Assembly: GCA_013398275.1 (NCBI GenBank)
Contig: VZSE01013366.1
Coordinates: forward strand, 310,001 to 374,000
From: Promerops cafer
Taxonomy: Eukaryota > Chordata > Aves > Passeriformes > Nectariniidae
Direction of reading: 5' to 3'
Length of the DNA: 64,000 nt
The notes under the pieces are model-generated. The model was not told the origin of the DNA. It saw only the letters and a list, made by a program, of their open reading frames with translations, and did no database searches. Below, one piece after another: positions 11,851-25,324 of the stretch. Numbering within the stretch: the stretch's first letter is position 1; the number at the start of each line of letters is the position of its first letter. The position numbers were made by a program, and so were the translations under genes.

Positions 11851-14800
11851 GAGGTCCACAGAAACATTTTGTTCTTGATCTCTTTATTTGTTTTCTTCTT
11901 TCTCCTTTGCTGCAATACTCAGCATCTGAGAAATGATGCAGCATGTTAATGTACCATTCTCATTGCTTCAGCAGAATTCACCATCAAGCAGAGGTGTGCT
12001 GCAGAATTTGGGGTATGCTTTCTTTTGGATCTGGTGCTTTTTTTTTCCACTTTGTGATTTTCTTGTTGCTTTGTTTGTGTTTAACATTGCTGCAGGTGAG
12101 AACCTAGACCTGAGGGGAGCTCAGGTGTAATCTCAGATGGAATTCCTGGCTGGCAGACCCCTGTGGCCACTGGCTGCAGCATTTCTCTCGAGGTATTGGA
12201 CAGCTCTCCAGTCATCCGGACTGGAACGTTTCCCAGCTTCTCCCCTCTGCCTGGGCAAGGGTGTTCATCAGACTACAAACAAGACAGCCTGGAAAAAAGG
12301 AAAATATCCCTAACGGTGTGCCTAGGAATGTGGCATATCTCTGGATCACAGGTGATCACAAAAATTTTATCTGGCAACTAGCAGGAGCACAGCTGCAGGA
12401 GGGCTGTGGTGAACTGTGGGTTGCTGGTGCTGACAGGCTGATGAGAACAAGGGAACTGTAATTAAGCTGATCCATGCAGGAAGCCATGGACATTTTGTTT
12501 CTTTTGTCCCTTGTAAACTGGAGTAGCTCTGATCATTGCATTGAGCCTAACAGAGGAAAAAAACTGGTTTGGAGCAGAATTATGGTTTGTGGCTCTTATA
12601 GCATGAGTACTGCGAAGTAATTTAGGAGTAGGTAATGAGGTAGAATTTTGGCTCCTTGATGTTACAGGGGTAGACATCACTGTTGGGGGATTTTTGTGCA
12701 GCAGTGTGTCATACATAGGGCTGTATCATTCAGCTGCTTGGTGTTTCCCTAGTAAAATGTAATCTTTTATCTAAGTTTTACAGAGAGCAGGCTTCCCAGC
12801 TGAAGAGAAGAGCAGAAACTAGGTAAGTCTTCTATGCTCAGAGTAGGTTCTGCCTCTTTTGAGCTGGTGTTCCCCCCTGGTGAGATCCTGGAAGGTGGCT
12901 GGACTCAGAAGGATGTAGAAGTAATTTGATTTTTTTGACAGACATCCTGTACAGAGCTCTATGTGAAGTCCAAAATAGGTTTTACCTTTGACATTGTACA
13001 ATAAACAACGCTCATTGTTTACAATGAGCTGTAAAACATCTTACTGGACAAGAGTTTGTTGCATAAAGTGAATGTATAGTGGTCCTATATTGACTGTCCT
13101 CCATAAGAGAAGGCTTAACTCTGAACCTGTAGTACAATATACAAATCCTGTACCACTTACCAAAATGAGATATCAAGATATTGAAATATTCACTGCTACC
13201 CAAATCCATCCTGTTTTCTGTCTTGCCTGTCCTACACAATGCACCTTGGTGGAGGAGAGGACTGAGTCTGTGTGCTGAGCATGGGCATGGCCAGCCCCTG
13301 GTTGAGGTTGCTTTTTTGTCTTGATAGTTTGCAGAGAGAAAGAGGAAGGAAATTCATTTAACTAGCTCAGTTTTTTGTGTCCATGTCATCTGCAGATAGT
13401 CTGGATGGATAGCAGAGGTAGTGTTAATGCTGTTTTCTTTGGTGCATGAATTTCTGTGATTCAAGGTCTCCTTGTGTGGTGTTAAAGAAACTCCGGGAAC
13501 TTTAGTCCTACTGTTTTGCCAGAAAGATTTTATAAAAGTTTTACAAAGGTAAATAATGCCAGTGTGATAATTATTTTATTATGATGAGTGAGAAAATTAA
13601 GCTTTTTATCTTTTAAAATTCAATCTAAAAGCTGTATTTCATTCTCTTTTTATCCAGTAAAATAACTGAAAATGGTTTTCCTTGGGACACAGATAAGAAA
13701 ACACTAGCGATTAAAGATAATATTGTGGAATGTCTGGCAGGGTTCAGTGCATCAATAACCCTGACACGTAATTAAAGTAATTGAAAATGCCCTGTGTGTG
13801 TTCTCTGATAGAAGGCAGTAAAAAGATCACTGAGGTACCACAGCTCTTGCACAATGCCAGATATATTTTAAAATCAATCTCTTTTATTTTTAATCTTTTA
13901 TTTGAATCCTTTAAATATCCATAAAACCAAAACCTGAGCCTGCATCATTTCTTTCAGCTTTCCTTTTCCTTCAGCAGCTCATATTTCATTCAGCTTGTTG
14001 CTCAGGTCAGCAGAAAGGATGGGATTTCAGCTCAGAAACAGGGCCAAAGGGGCTTCTCAAGGATGCTGACATCCAACAGAGCTGGGCTGGGTTTCTCTCC
14101 TTTTCCCTGGCAGTTCTCTTCCTCACAATCCAGTCTTGAACTCCCATCTTTCTCCATTTTTTCCTTTTTTTTAAAACTTGGTATGCTTGTACTTTCCTTT
14201 CTCTACTTTAGTAACAGCTGTCTGAAATTAACCCTAGGAAAACTTGTTATTTAGAAATTTTGTAGAAGGAGGACATCATCCCCATGTAGGTTACTTATTT
14301 CCAGATGAGCCCTGGACTTCATTAACCCAGAACTCTACGTTGGTAAGAATTGGGAATCTTTTGGGACCACTCTAATTTTAACAGAAGGGCCAAAACTGTA
14401 TGAGACTTATAAATGACTTCAGGGAATACGCAAGGGAAAAGTATTTTCCATGAAACAGCAGCTACAAATCTGGGTTTGTTTTGCCCCAAGTTCAGACTCA
14501 GCCAAGGGTTAAAAGTTCTTTCTGAATTTTCTTCATCAGAAAGTGGTGAGGGCATCTGGCCTTTAAAGAAGCTTGAAGTAAAATGTCATCTTTCCAGGTG
14601 AAATGTTGTTTGTCTCACTGTGATTTGAGAGTCAGAGCTAGAACAAGAATAGAACAGGCTGTGGCAGTAGGAAGGGGCCCACAGTGACCCTCTAGTGCAA
14701 CTGCCTGGGAACAGGCAAGAAATCAGAGGCTTCTTTCTTCTGTCCCTCCAACCTTCACAAGGTTTTTCCTCTAATACTTGACTGAATCCTCCTTTTTCTC

Positions 14801-16624
14801 CTAAGGACACATTGGAATAATAGGCTTTGGAACCAGGAGTACAAAGTAATTAAACATATGTCCATACTGAAGCATGATTTTATGCATTTAGTAAGCTCCA
14901 AATTTTTTTCAGATTGGAATACAACTTTGATGATGAGATGCTGAGACAAAAATGCAGGTAGCCAGCCATTTATCTCCCTGTGTCCCCAATGGACAGTGCT
15001 TCATAACCAAAATATTCTGACTGTTTTTTATTTATGAAAAAGAAAATAAGTTCTCAAAATTAAGGAATGTAAAATGAAAGGTGTATGTTGCTGTCATGTT
15101 TCTGGAGGAAGATGGATGTTGTTAATGGCTTCTCTTGTATTTTATTAAAAACTCCTTACATCGGAAGTGCTAAATTGTTCCTAGCTCTTGCACTAACAAA
15201 CGATGTTCTGGTGTTAACAGGCTCCATCTGTACAAGTCCTTCCAAGTCAGAGAGCCTTTGGAGCAAGTCCTGGGGCTCTAGAAATGCTGGGGTGGTAGTG
15301 CTTGGCACATGGGGCCATTTGGAACTAGCTCTTCAGAGAAGTTCTTGCTGGCAGCATCACTAAGGGCTGGCTCAAAGGGCACAGATTTGGGATGCTCTAG
15401 TACCCATCATACTTTCACGTAACTGAGCAGGAGTAATCAATGTGTTATTCTTGCCTCAGGAAGAAGTAATTGAGATTAGCATGAGTGGCAGTTAAATGTA
15501 GGGATGAGGGAAGTGTGCTCTATACATAAAATTCAGTGCATTTTCCCTTAATCAGTGATGAAGGCAAGCACAGGGAATAATCCATGTTTCAGTTAGTTTG
15601 GAATTGCATTTGTTAAAGTCACTTGAGTTAAATTAACACACAGTGCTGAAATACATTACTGCAACCCTTGTGATCTGAGGGTGAGTGTATTCCAAGGTGC
15701 TGCCCTTGAATGATCACCAGAGGAGACTAGTCCTGAGCTTCACTAAATCCTCACTGCAGAGGTCAGGGAAAACTAAGTCAATGGAATTAAAGCATAAAAT
15801 ATGCTCCAGTAGAGATATTTGGGTAGGATTAAAATTAAACATGTAGGATAAAATTTCAAAAAGGTATTTAAGCTTCAGAGATTCAGAGAAGGATGTGATT
15901 TGGATATATAGTTTGCTCAGTACCTAGTGGACATCAACAGTTGTTTGCATTTGTAAACATGTGGATACCTCAGGAAAGTATCAAGTTCTTGCAGTAGTGA
16001 GCTTGTGAGCCAGCTGATCTTCTGCCCATCGTTTTGTCTTACTGTGAGCCTGCTACGAGCTCCTCAGCTCACAAGTGAGCAGTAAGCACAGAACAAAGCT
16101 GAGCCTTGTCCAAGTAGAGTGTACTGGGGGCAGAATAGCAACTGTCAAGCAGACTGAGAGATGAGATAATGAAAAGAGGGGGCTAGACAATACAATTGTG
16201 TTTGTATTTGGATTTCTCTTTTATCGGTAGTTTCATTTTTCAATTGCCAACATTAACTCCCTACACAGCTTAACCAGAAGGCAAAGATAATACAGCTGAT
16301 AATGTGTTCCCAGAGGAGGCATAGAGGAACTGTACTCATGCATGTAATACCAAACTGTCGTTTCCATCCAAATTCCAGTATGGAAAAGTTAAGTGTTATA
16401 ACATTTCTGACCATGTTTGCATCTCTACAGTAAACCCCCCCATAGTTTTGGTGTCAGATTGCATTGTTTGTGCTCTGATGACCTTTTTATTTGCCTCCTC
16501 TCATCTGTCTCTCCTTTTATAAGAGAAATATGGATACCATAAAAGCTGAGCAGACAGGCAGCTTCCTCCACCCACAGCTGGTGCTTGTCTTGGCTGCTCT
16601 GTCTCCAATAAGTCTCTCTATCTA
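11851..16624. other. Unique non-coding stretch
   Basis: I see no gene or clear mobile element. AT-rich blocks occur around 13500-13930. A weak CR1-like segment near 14650-14760 is noted separately as rejected. Confidence 0.55.
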
Positions 16625-16865
16625 GTCTTTGCCAGTGTTTCACTATCCATCTTGTTAATTTGTTTTATTTTCCTAACACCTGACTAAAATTTCCCTTGTC
16701 CCACTTCAAAACTTGTCCTTCTTGTCCTACCTACAGTAAAGTTTATTCTTTCCTGTTCACCAGCTGCATTTTGGTGTTCTTTAGTCTGGGCAACCCTAGC
16801 TCCTTCAGCATCTCTTTTCAGATCATGATTTTCCAGATCTCAGATTTTGCCGTTCTCAATATCTC
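16625..16865 (-). mobile_element. Old CR1 LINE remnant, minus strand
   Basis: The plus strand carries, in order, diverged forms of three landmarks of an inverted CR1 3' region: 'ccagtgtttcac', then 'tttcctaacacctgactaaa' and 'tttcccttgtccc', then 'agtctgggcaaccctagctc' followed by 'ttcagcatctcttttcagat'. The order and spacing fit a reverse-oriented CR1 end of ORF2 and start of the 3' UTR. The copy is heavily mutated with no open frame, so it is an old insertion. A local alignment to avian CR1 consensus sequences would settle it. Confidence 0.55.
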
Positions 16866-19516
16866 TCCTTAATTTAAAAACATGGACATTGGAGCCTGCT
16901 TAGAGCAACACAAAGCATCTAGAGCATTAAGAAAAAAGCAGAGTTATCAAAATGCCTCTCAGTGGGCACATGCCTCACCTCACATGCACAGTATGGATTG
17001 TAATTCATCCTTGGCAGATACAGGGGCTGCATGGACATCGTGTGAATGCCCTGTCAGAGCAGCATTGTGGTATAACTCTTAATGCACAGATGGAACTAGG
17101 GAAGAGACTGCCTTCCTTTGTGTCACTTCTCTGTAGCATGGGAGTGCTACTGGAATTTACACAGTTTTTATGGCCATTGTAAACCAACACAGAAGAATAC
17201 ACAGTTTGGACCTGGAGGGCCAAAGCTTCTTTGTCAGGAGGTAAAAGTGATTCAGATGCAAAAAGCCCTTGCTTTTGTTTGTATGTACTCTGATTGCTAA
17301 ACCAGTGGAGAAGGGGAGGTGCTACACTGCTTAAAGCTTAATTTAAAACCTAAAGAAAGAAGCCAAACCCCCTAATTTCATCTTATGTAGGAAAGGATCA
17401 TTTTCTCTCTGAGAACAAGTCCAAGTGGCAGCTTGGACAGGTCAAGTCCAGGACATCAGCACTAAGCTTTGCAGTGTCTGAGCTCTGCGAGGGACATTCC
17501 TAACAATGGGCAGTGAGTGTGTTGGTAGACAGATGTATGTCTGAGGGAAATCTTAGGATTTGGGGCATTGGCCTAATGTTGTCAGACATATTGGAACAGA
17601 GGTGGAGCAAGAGGAGTTATAGCTTTGCTTGGTTTAAAAATCCGGGGCATTCTTTCGATGTACCCAGATCATCGTCTGGGTCATCAGTGCTGTAATTGCA
17701 TCTGGAATGTGTCAGAAAATCCAGCTGGAAGGATGAAGCCCTGTTCCTGCTGATGGCTCCACCAGAGCACTATAAAATCTGCTTCTCACTCTGCAGGAAA
17801 TATGGATGCACAGGAATAACAGTAGCAAGCACTGTTTGGTTTTATAGAAGTTCTCTGATGTCTGATTCCTATGAAATCTTTGATTTTATGTTGGAATAGG
17901 TTCCAAGGACAGGTTGATGGGCACTGGCTCAGCACTGAAGAGCTCCAGTGCTGCACTGTGATCAGCAGGTTTTGCTGGCTACAATTTGGGGTGCTTTTGC
18001 TCACTTTGTATGTTCAAGATGAAGGCGTTAAGCCACACTGGCATGCGGAAGGTAGGATCAGCTTGACTTTGAGAGCACCTCGGGGCATGTCAGTGGAACA
18101 TGAAATTTTCCTGCATGGGGTCTTTAACACTTGAGAACAGGACACTTCTGAGATGCCTGTGGTCTTGAGGGCTGCACATTTCTTTAGTGACATCCCCCTG
18201 CTCAAACAAGCACTTGTGAGCCCCATCCATATGTGTGAGCTGGTGTAGACCCATAAACATCAGTGGCTCCTGAGCAATGGTTTCCTGGCAGCTCTAGTGA
18301 ACATCAAAATAAGCCTTTGTGGACTGTTACACAGGAAAGGTAATTGGATGTTTTGGAAAGCTATGAGAAGCTCTGAGATAGCTGTATGTCATTTGGTTCT
18401 GGTGTCAGTCCTTGCCTTGTGAATTTTATTTGAAAACTGTCAGCCTAAGGTGAAATGCTGGTAAACAGGGTTATAAGGGTAGAGAATCTCTCTGATTGCA
18501 TGAAAGAAAATGGGGGAAAAGATGGAAATTCCTGCAAGGTGGAATGTTTGAAAGAATTGCATACTGAGAGGCTAATTGGATATAATTTTTCATCCCCTAA
18601 AAGTGTTATGATGCCAGAGAAATCTGTAAGAAATCTGTTGTCCAGATGCATTTGTTTCCTAGGGCTAAATGTAAAACTCCCATTGACAGCTGGTGCCTGC
18701 AAATGAGTCCAGGAAACAGATGATAGTGATGAATTACCAGCAAGGAAATCAGCACGACAGCCAGCCAGTGTGATTGTTTCACATGGACCCTCAGCCCCTG
18801 CCCCACAGCTTCCAGACTCGCTGTCACAGCACAGAGCAGTGAGTTCCAATAATGAGATTGCTTCTCCGAATTATCAGTCAGCACCTGGGCAAGGACCTGG
18901 CTTCATTTGGGAAAGTTCCTGTTGGCTTCAAAAGCTGGGAGTGCAGCCCAGTTAGGAACTGTGCGATTTAGCAAGTTGCTCCATGTGGATTTGGACTGTG
19001 GATTTATAACTCATTTGCAGAACAGAGACTGGACACTTTCACTGCAGACCAGCCTGTCTGTGTCTATGTGTGGGTGTGAGAGAAGGGAAAGTCAAGCCTC
19101 AAGGAAAGAAAATACCATTTTCTCAACAAGATGTAAAAGGGCATTAGCCACACTCTACCATCTAGCTGCTCCATTATCATGAGTCAGTGATAATAATAAG
19201 TTGCACTGGGAAAATTAGACTGTGGAGAAAAAAAAGAGTGATGGGAAAATTATACTTGGACCCCATGATCAGTCCACTGGATAAAATGTCATGTGCCTAA
19301 ATGACAGCATGTTTTCTATCCTATATTTCTATCTAATGGGGTAGATTAAAAAATTCAAAATTGTGATAAGGCAAGAAAATGTAAGTATGAATCAGTCAAA
19401 CCAGGCCAGTGTGCTCTCTCTTGGTATACTGCAAAAAATGGAAGAAATGCAGACTGTTTGGGACCTTCAAATTTCTATTTTAGAATTTTCAAAACAATGT
19501 TGACCATTCTGGACCA

Positions 19517-19570
19517 CTTTTTTTTCCCTCCTTTTTTTCTATACTTTTTTCCTTCCCCACGTCCTCTTCC
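19517..19570 (+). repeat. Polypyrimidine tract
   Basis: A run of almost only T and C, with long T stretches separated by CCC. It is low-complexity sequence. Such tracts can adopt triplex structures, but nothing here shows a function. Confidence 0.6.
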
Positions 19571-21733
19571 CTGCAGTCCTCCTTTGCTCCTTCAGCAAAC
19601 TCTGAAGACACCTTCAGTCACAGCCCTCAAACAGCTCATGTTGGGCTCCAGCCTCTGCAGGGCATGGAAGAGGATTTCTCCTGGGACAAGCAGGCAGCCA
19701 GCTTCATGACTGGGTGCTACCTTTTCTCCTTGCCTTCTCCAGTCTCAGCTGGCAGAACTATAGACTTGCAGAGCTGCTTCTCCTTCAAGATCAGGAGGAG
19801 GCTGAGGCTGTCACCAGGCCTGCCCTATGTCTATCTTATGATTACCCCAGCAGGACACATGCAGCCGTACTTCCAAAAGCTACATTAATGGTCCTTTTGG
19901 ATCTCGAGAACTGCATTTTGCCTCTTTGATCTTTCATCCCAAACCTCTCGAGTTCTAGTGCCTCCTTTAAGTGCATGTACTGGCAGCTTGGCTGATGAGT
20001 GGCTCTGGGATAAATCCCTTCTGCTGTCCTTGAAATTCCTCTGTGGCAGGAAGGTTTCCTCCAGAATGTTTCTCCCAGAGCTGATTTTCACTTTTTCAGA
20101 GTGCTTGCTGCTCACTTCCATCCCTCAGTGCCTCAATCTTGCATATATAGGAATATCTTCCATAAGTGAAGAATTCATGGCCTTACCTGTGATCTGAGGA
20201 AGTCCAGAAGAGCTGCCGTCTGTGCCTGCTCTCAGCTGGTTCTGCTGCTTTCTCCCTTCCTTTTCCCATTCTTCATCATATGTCCCCAAGGTAGATTGTT
20301 TGTGACTCAGATCCTTAAGACTTCTATTTTGGGAGCTGAAAGAAGGTCCCTGTAAGCCTTAGGCACTTTTGCACTTCTTTTCCATGCAGCTGACACTACT
20401 TACTGCCATTAACCGATCTTAAACAGACATTGAGATCCCAAGGCTTGGCTGCTCCAATAGTTCTGTTTTCTTCAAAGACTTTGCTCATCTCCAAGACCAG
20501 CATTTACAGTTCCCATCTATGTAGTGTCAAGAGATGTGTTTTATCCAGAAGGCTTTTCCTAGGCCTCTGGACTTTGAGGGGAGTCTGCACTGAAGGCAGG
20601 TGGGACGGTGAGGAAAGAGTAGCAGCCATAGCTGGTGTTACATGAATATACCTGCTTTCAGAGTAAACTAGAACTGCAACAACTAAAGGTAAAGGCAGGT
20701 GATAGTGATTCCTTGGCAATAAGGCAAAATTCCAAAATACTGCTTTTTGTGGAATTAATTTCCAGTTTCTGCAGTGATTGGATTTCAGTTTACAACATTT
20801 TTTGATCTGCAGGCTGCTGACTAACTTTGTGTATATCACATTTTATTGTACCTTACAAATGGTACCTTTTGACATAAATTATTTGAATCGTGGTTAATTC
20901 CACTTGAAAACAATGGGGATTTCACTATTATCTTTCACATGTGGCAATAAGGCTCTGTAAAGCACTTTTTGCACTCAATTACTTGAGCTAAATATCCAAT
21001 AAATAACGCAGAGTTCCAGGCTAAGCATGAGCTAGAGATGGAGTTTTCAGTTAATAGAACAACTTGCCCTCTTTTCTCAAGAAGAAACAGCAATGGGAAA
21101 ATTGTTTGAAATATAATGGTGGAAACAACAGAATGAATTATTATTAATAATACCTGTAGCAAATTTTACCAGATTTGTGGTGCTTTTGCTTATAATAAAA
21201 TAGACCGATCAATACCTTGAAGTTCAGTAGGAGAGAGAACTGATTGAGCTTGATTCATGTGTAACCAACTAAGACAAAATTGATGTGCTTGGATCTGAAC
21301 AAGCTATTTATAATTCAGGGTAAACAAGGAATAGCTTGACCGTAATGCTAAAGTTTGGAAGTGTATGCTTTTTCTTCTTCGTATGGAGAAAGAGACAGCA
21401 AAATTGAGGAGGCCTGTAGAATCTGCCTGTAGGAAACAGGATAGAGGAGATGCCATTGATGGGAAGCCTTGGAAGCACACTAAAGGAGATGGGAAGACAC
21501 AGGGACTATATATCATGACAAAGGGTTAACTTTTGAGGTTTTTTAATTGCTGATGTGGAGCCATTGTCTATTGATGTAGCAGTTTATAGGGAAGTGAAGG
21601 GTAAAAACAGGATTGGTCTTCTACTGAGTGGGTGTGTGGAGTCCCTCTGGAAGCATGACAAACAAAGCAAACATCAAGTTAAATCCCATGAAGGTTTCCT
21701 AAAGGCGCACAAGTCCTGCCTTTGCAGTCCTGT

Positions 21734-21749
21734 GTATATATATATATAA
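21734..21749. repeat. Short TA dinucleotide run
   Basis: About seven TA units following TGTG. A simple repeat only. Confidence 0.7.
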
Positions 21750-23913
21750 AGAGAGAATGTACTCTTTGGGAGTAAAAACTTCATGTTTCAGGTGTTGGTG
21801 TTTCTTTGAAAAGGAAATCAATAACCTAGTCCTGTATATCTTTGATGCACTGTAATGCTCTCTGAGCAGAACAGCCATTATAATTTAGAAATTGGCTGAT
21901 TTGTTCAGAATTTTCAGCCTCTCTGCACTAGCAGTGAGCTTTCTTCCCTTTCTTCGCTTTTACTCCAGGTGTTTTAGTGTTTTCTCCATGCTTCTGCTTA
22001 TCATAATGTGTAAGTCCCAGCCAAAGTGCATCAAACAAAATCCAAGGGAATGAACTTATTTACCCTTATTGTTTGTGCTGTCAGGGAGGTTTTGTATTGA
22101 TCCAGCTGCCTCCACAGAAGAGGTTACTTTCTCCTTCTGCATATACTGAATGGAGAGCACCTGTTCCCTTCTTCCCCCTCAACCCTTCCATGAGGATAAT
22201 GGGCAGAAAACAGAGGTTAGATGAGAATGGAGAATCTGCCCAGTCTGCTGGGTGAGGCAGGAACTAAATCTCCACCAAAGACTCTGCAGTAGTGCAGAAT
22301 GCCAAGAGCTGAGCCTGGGATGAGATGGAAACATGTAAGTTTTCATCTGTGGGCTGTGGAAGCCTTTTACCAGTTTGTGGGTTCGAGGGTGCCACTCTGG
22401 ACCAGCTGCTGCAGAATGGAATTGACTGTGGTTGCTTTCCTGGAATGAATTCCTCTGTCCAGTTACTAAAGCACAGCACATGTTTGCCCCGAGGCACCTC
22501 ACCTGTGTCCTTTCCCCTTCAGCATCCCTTTCCCCTTCAGAGGATCAGAGATACTTGGCTGCCAGGATCACCATACAGGGAAGGGTGTTTTCATCCTACA
22601 ATGTAACTAGTAAACCAAGTTTAAAAAGCAATAATCTCATTATTAAGAAACTAATAAATTTACCTCTTGGTGCAAAATGTAGTCTTCATTGTGTAAGGAC
22701 TAAAAAAAGTTTAAATCTTTCTGGAAGAGAGACGGGGGGAATGTGGTGGTAAAACAGCTCAGTCAGAAGATGGATGAGGCAACAGTAGCTTGATATTGAT
22801 CTCTGTCCTTGAATTAGATAGGCACTGGCTGATAAAATATCCCTATTTTTCTAGGTGTCATCACATATTTCCAAAATATCCCACTTACCTGCTGGCTGCT
22901 CAGCCTTGGAAGCGAGGCCTGCTCTGCGTCTCAATGAGGCCTCTTTATCTGGCAGTAGGATGGAGATGTTAAACTAGCAAATGCAGCAGCGTGAGGCTAC
23001 AGCCAATTAAAAGGTTCTGTTTAACATATCAAGTATGAGTTTCCATTTCAGGGAAATGTGCCTTTTCAGATGACATTGTCTCAGCATTAAATACCACAGG
23101 TACCAATGATGCAGAAACAGCACACCAGTGTGGCCCTGCTGCAATCTGATACATCTATTCTGAGAAAATTTGCACAACATGTGAATGCAAATGCAGCTCC
23201 TGGGACAAAGGAGGGAAAGGAGGAGGAAGAAGCCCCACCTCACTGTCATTTCTCATACAACTCTTTGACAGAACTTGGCTCCTTGGGTGCTGGCTATGCC
23301 TGCCAGAGCTGTCCCTAACCTCTGGCCTCCCAGCCCTTGAGTGGGGTGAGAGACTGCAGAGCCTCTGTACCTCATTCAGCACCCCAACTCTCAGGGTGAA
23401 AGGAAATTCAAAAAACCCTGTCCAGGAGAAAAATGGTGCCTCCATGTAATGTGTTTGAAAGATCTTCAGTAACACTTACCTAGGTAGTACAGCAAGTAAA
23501 TTAGCAACATTTCTCTAAGACAGCCTGATAAATAAGACCCTACTTAAAATTCAAATGGTTGTAAATATGAACACAAAGGAAATTAGTTCTTTAGGATGTC
23601 TCTTTCTATTTCCTAGAAATCAATAATACATGGCCTATCATGGAAAGCATTTATCTGTGTTCGACCTTGCCTCCCCCCAAAAATGGTTCTGCATCTGCAG
23701 ACAGGAATTTAAGTGTAAACAAGAGTTTGCACACATGGGTCACTCTTTGGCAGGTCCTTTATCTTACTGTTCTGTCACTAAGGTAAAGTTGCCTTAATTT
23801 ATAGATATCATTTTGTAGTGCTGCTAATTTTAGCTGGTCACAGCAATAAAAAGTCTTTATCTTCTGTAATTTCTCATCTTTTTGGCTTTTTAAGAAATGC
23901 TGTTTCTGATTAG

Positions 23914-23918
23914 CATGA
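23914..23918 (+). repeat. Left target-site duplication of solo LTR (CATGA)
   Basis: CATGA lies immediately before the TGTCTCGG start of the LTR and is repeated exactly at 25320-25324, directly after the terminal CA. A 5-bp duplication is typical of ERVL-class and some ERV1-class integrations. Confidence 0.85.
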
Positions 23919-24667
23919 TGTCTCGGTTTGGGAGGAAGTGAGTTTTTTGGGAAGTTTTAGTTAAACCAATCAGTGGTCAGATTCGAATATTGACACCTGG
24001 TGTGACCACTGCAGACGTGAGTCACCTCTGAAGACACACGGGGTTAAAAGCAGAGATTTCCCAGAGTTCGCTCTCTTTCGCCCCTGGTAGCCCAGGGAGC
24101 GGCGCCGTCTCTGCCCCGCCCGGCCACATGGCTGGGTGGGGGAGGGGAGCCATGGAGGCCCAGGCTGAGGTAGGCCGGAGCCCCGGAGAGAGAGAGAAGG
24201 TGGAAGGGAATGGAACCGGGCCAGCCCTGCAGGATCGAGGGGTGGAGAAAGCACCGAGGTATCTTTTGTTCCCCCCCCCAACCCCAGAAGAGAGAGCGAG
24301 CGAGCCTGTGCCGGCAGAGGAGGCGGCAGGGGGGGTGATGCCCAGCATGTGGGAGTGCCACCGTGAGATCTCAGTGCCCTGAGGGCAGCGGAGCTCGGAC
24401 TTTTAACCCTTTCCTGGGTGAAGGAAACTTTGTGAAACATTAGTCCTCCTGGCTGGTGGTTGGAGAGAGAAGAGAGACAGTCTGGGACCTGAGATGTTAA
24501 GAAGATGTGGAAAAGCTGAAGTGGGAGGAGATGATGGAGTGGCTTTTTTTTAGCTGGACTTTTCTTGTATAGCCATAGACTGAACCAAGTTACCTGTAAT
24601 ACATGAGACTGCATTTGGGTGGATGCTATAGCCTGAGCCAAGAGACTGACCTGCTGTAATGATATTA

Positions 24668-24673
24668 TATAAA
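24668..24673 (+). promoter_or_regulatory. Candidate LTR TATA box
   Basis: TATAAA within 'attatataaagg' on the sense strand of the solo LTR, about 510 bp before the LTR polyadenylation signal. The position is compatible with a U3 promoter but unproven; the long distance to the AATAAA would imply an unusually long R region. Confidence 0.35.
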
Positions 24674-25181
24674 GGAGTGAACAGAGGAAGATGAAGAGGG
24701 CGTGGTGGTGCCTTCCATCTTCAGGGAGAAGAGCTCTGTTCTTGAGAAAACCCTCGGCCCCAGGGGATGAGAAAATGGGGGGGACTGTTGTCCCAAAAAT
24801 GAGACACGGTTGTTTTTTTTCGGCACTTGGCAAAGCATCCTTGAAGAACCCTGAGCAGTTTCGGTCCATGGACGGTGGTGAGAGCACTGTACATGGAAGG
24901 AGGATGTCACGATGGCAGATTTTCTCCGGGCGGTGCCATGTGTGACAAGGAAACATGGGAAGTTTCAACCGTGTTTCGTGGGGAGGACTGTGGTACAAGA
25001 GAGACTCCTCTCTCTCCCCTGATGGACTGAGAATTGATTATGTGAGTGAAGGTAACTTGATCAGGACTCCAAGATTTTTTGTCTCACTGTGCTTTGGTGA
25101 AATTTGGGTGGGAAGAGGAGGAACGGTTTAAAAGGTTTTCATTCTGTTTTCCTGTGTGTTTCTGATTTTAGTTTGTAGTTT

Positions 25182-25187
25182 AATAAA
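25182..25187 (+). terminator. LTR polyadenylation signal AATAAA
   Basis: Canonical AATAAA about 130 bp before the LTR 3' end, followed by a T-rich stretch. The inverted second copy has AATACA at the equivalent place. Confidence 0.7.
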
Positions 25188-25319
25188 GTTTTTGTTTTTC
25201 TCTCTTTTTCTAAGTTTAAGCCTGCTCTGCTCTGTTCCTGGTCACATCTCACAGCAGTTAGTTAAAGAAAATACATTTTCATGGGGGCACTGGCATTGGG
25301 CCAGCGCCAAACCATGACA

Positions 25320-25324
25320 CATGA
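25320..25324 (+). repeat. Right target-site duplication of solo LTR (CATGA)
   Basis: Exact repeat of 23914-23918, directly following the terminal CA of the LTR. Confidence 0.85.

Larger units (their letters stand above)
16866..23913. other. Unique non-coding stretch
   Basis: I see no gene and no recognisable repeat except a pyrimidine-rich tract at about 19517-19570 and a short TA run near 21734-21749. Several short frames of 60-110 codons are scattered on both strands without domains. Confidence 0.55.
23919..25319 (+). mobile_element. Complete solo LTR of an endogenous retrovirus, about 1.4 kb
   Basis: The element starts TGTCTCGGTTTGG and ends CCAAACCATGACA, so its ends form a 13-bp imperfect inverted repeat (two mismatches) with canonical TG...CA termini, flanked by the perfect duplication CATGA. 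A TATAAA at 24668-24673 and an AATAAA at 25182-25187 give the plus orientation. The 5' part (about 24040-24330) is GC- and CpG-rich, and the 3' part is T-rich before the final U5-like segment. No gag, pol or env reading frame adjoins it, so it is a solo LTR left by recombination between two LTRs. The long minus-strand open frame of 342 codons inside it is a by-product of composition. A second, inverted copy starts at 29346. The 5-bp duplication suggests an ERVL-like group; the exact family needs a repeat library. Confidence 0.88.

Noticed and set aside
14650..14760. Possible CR1 remnant (a 'gcccacagtgaccctctagt' and 'gcaactgcctgg' type segment)
   Set aside because: The resemblance to CR1 3' UTR is short and weak and no terminal repeat follows, so it is not supportable without an alignment.
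23970..24998. 342-codon minus-strand open frame
   Set aside because: It lies wholly inside the solo LTR and antisense to it. GC-rich composition lowers stop frequency, and no viral or host domain is visible.
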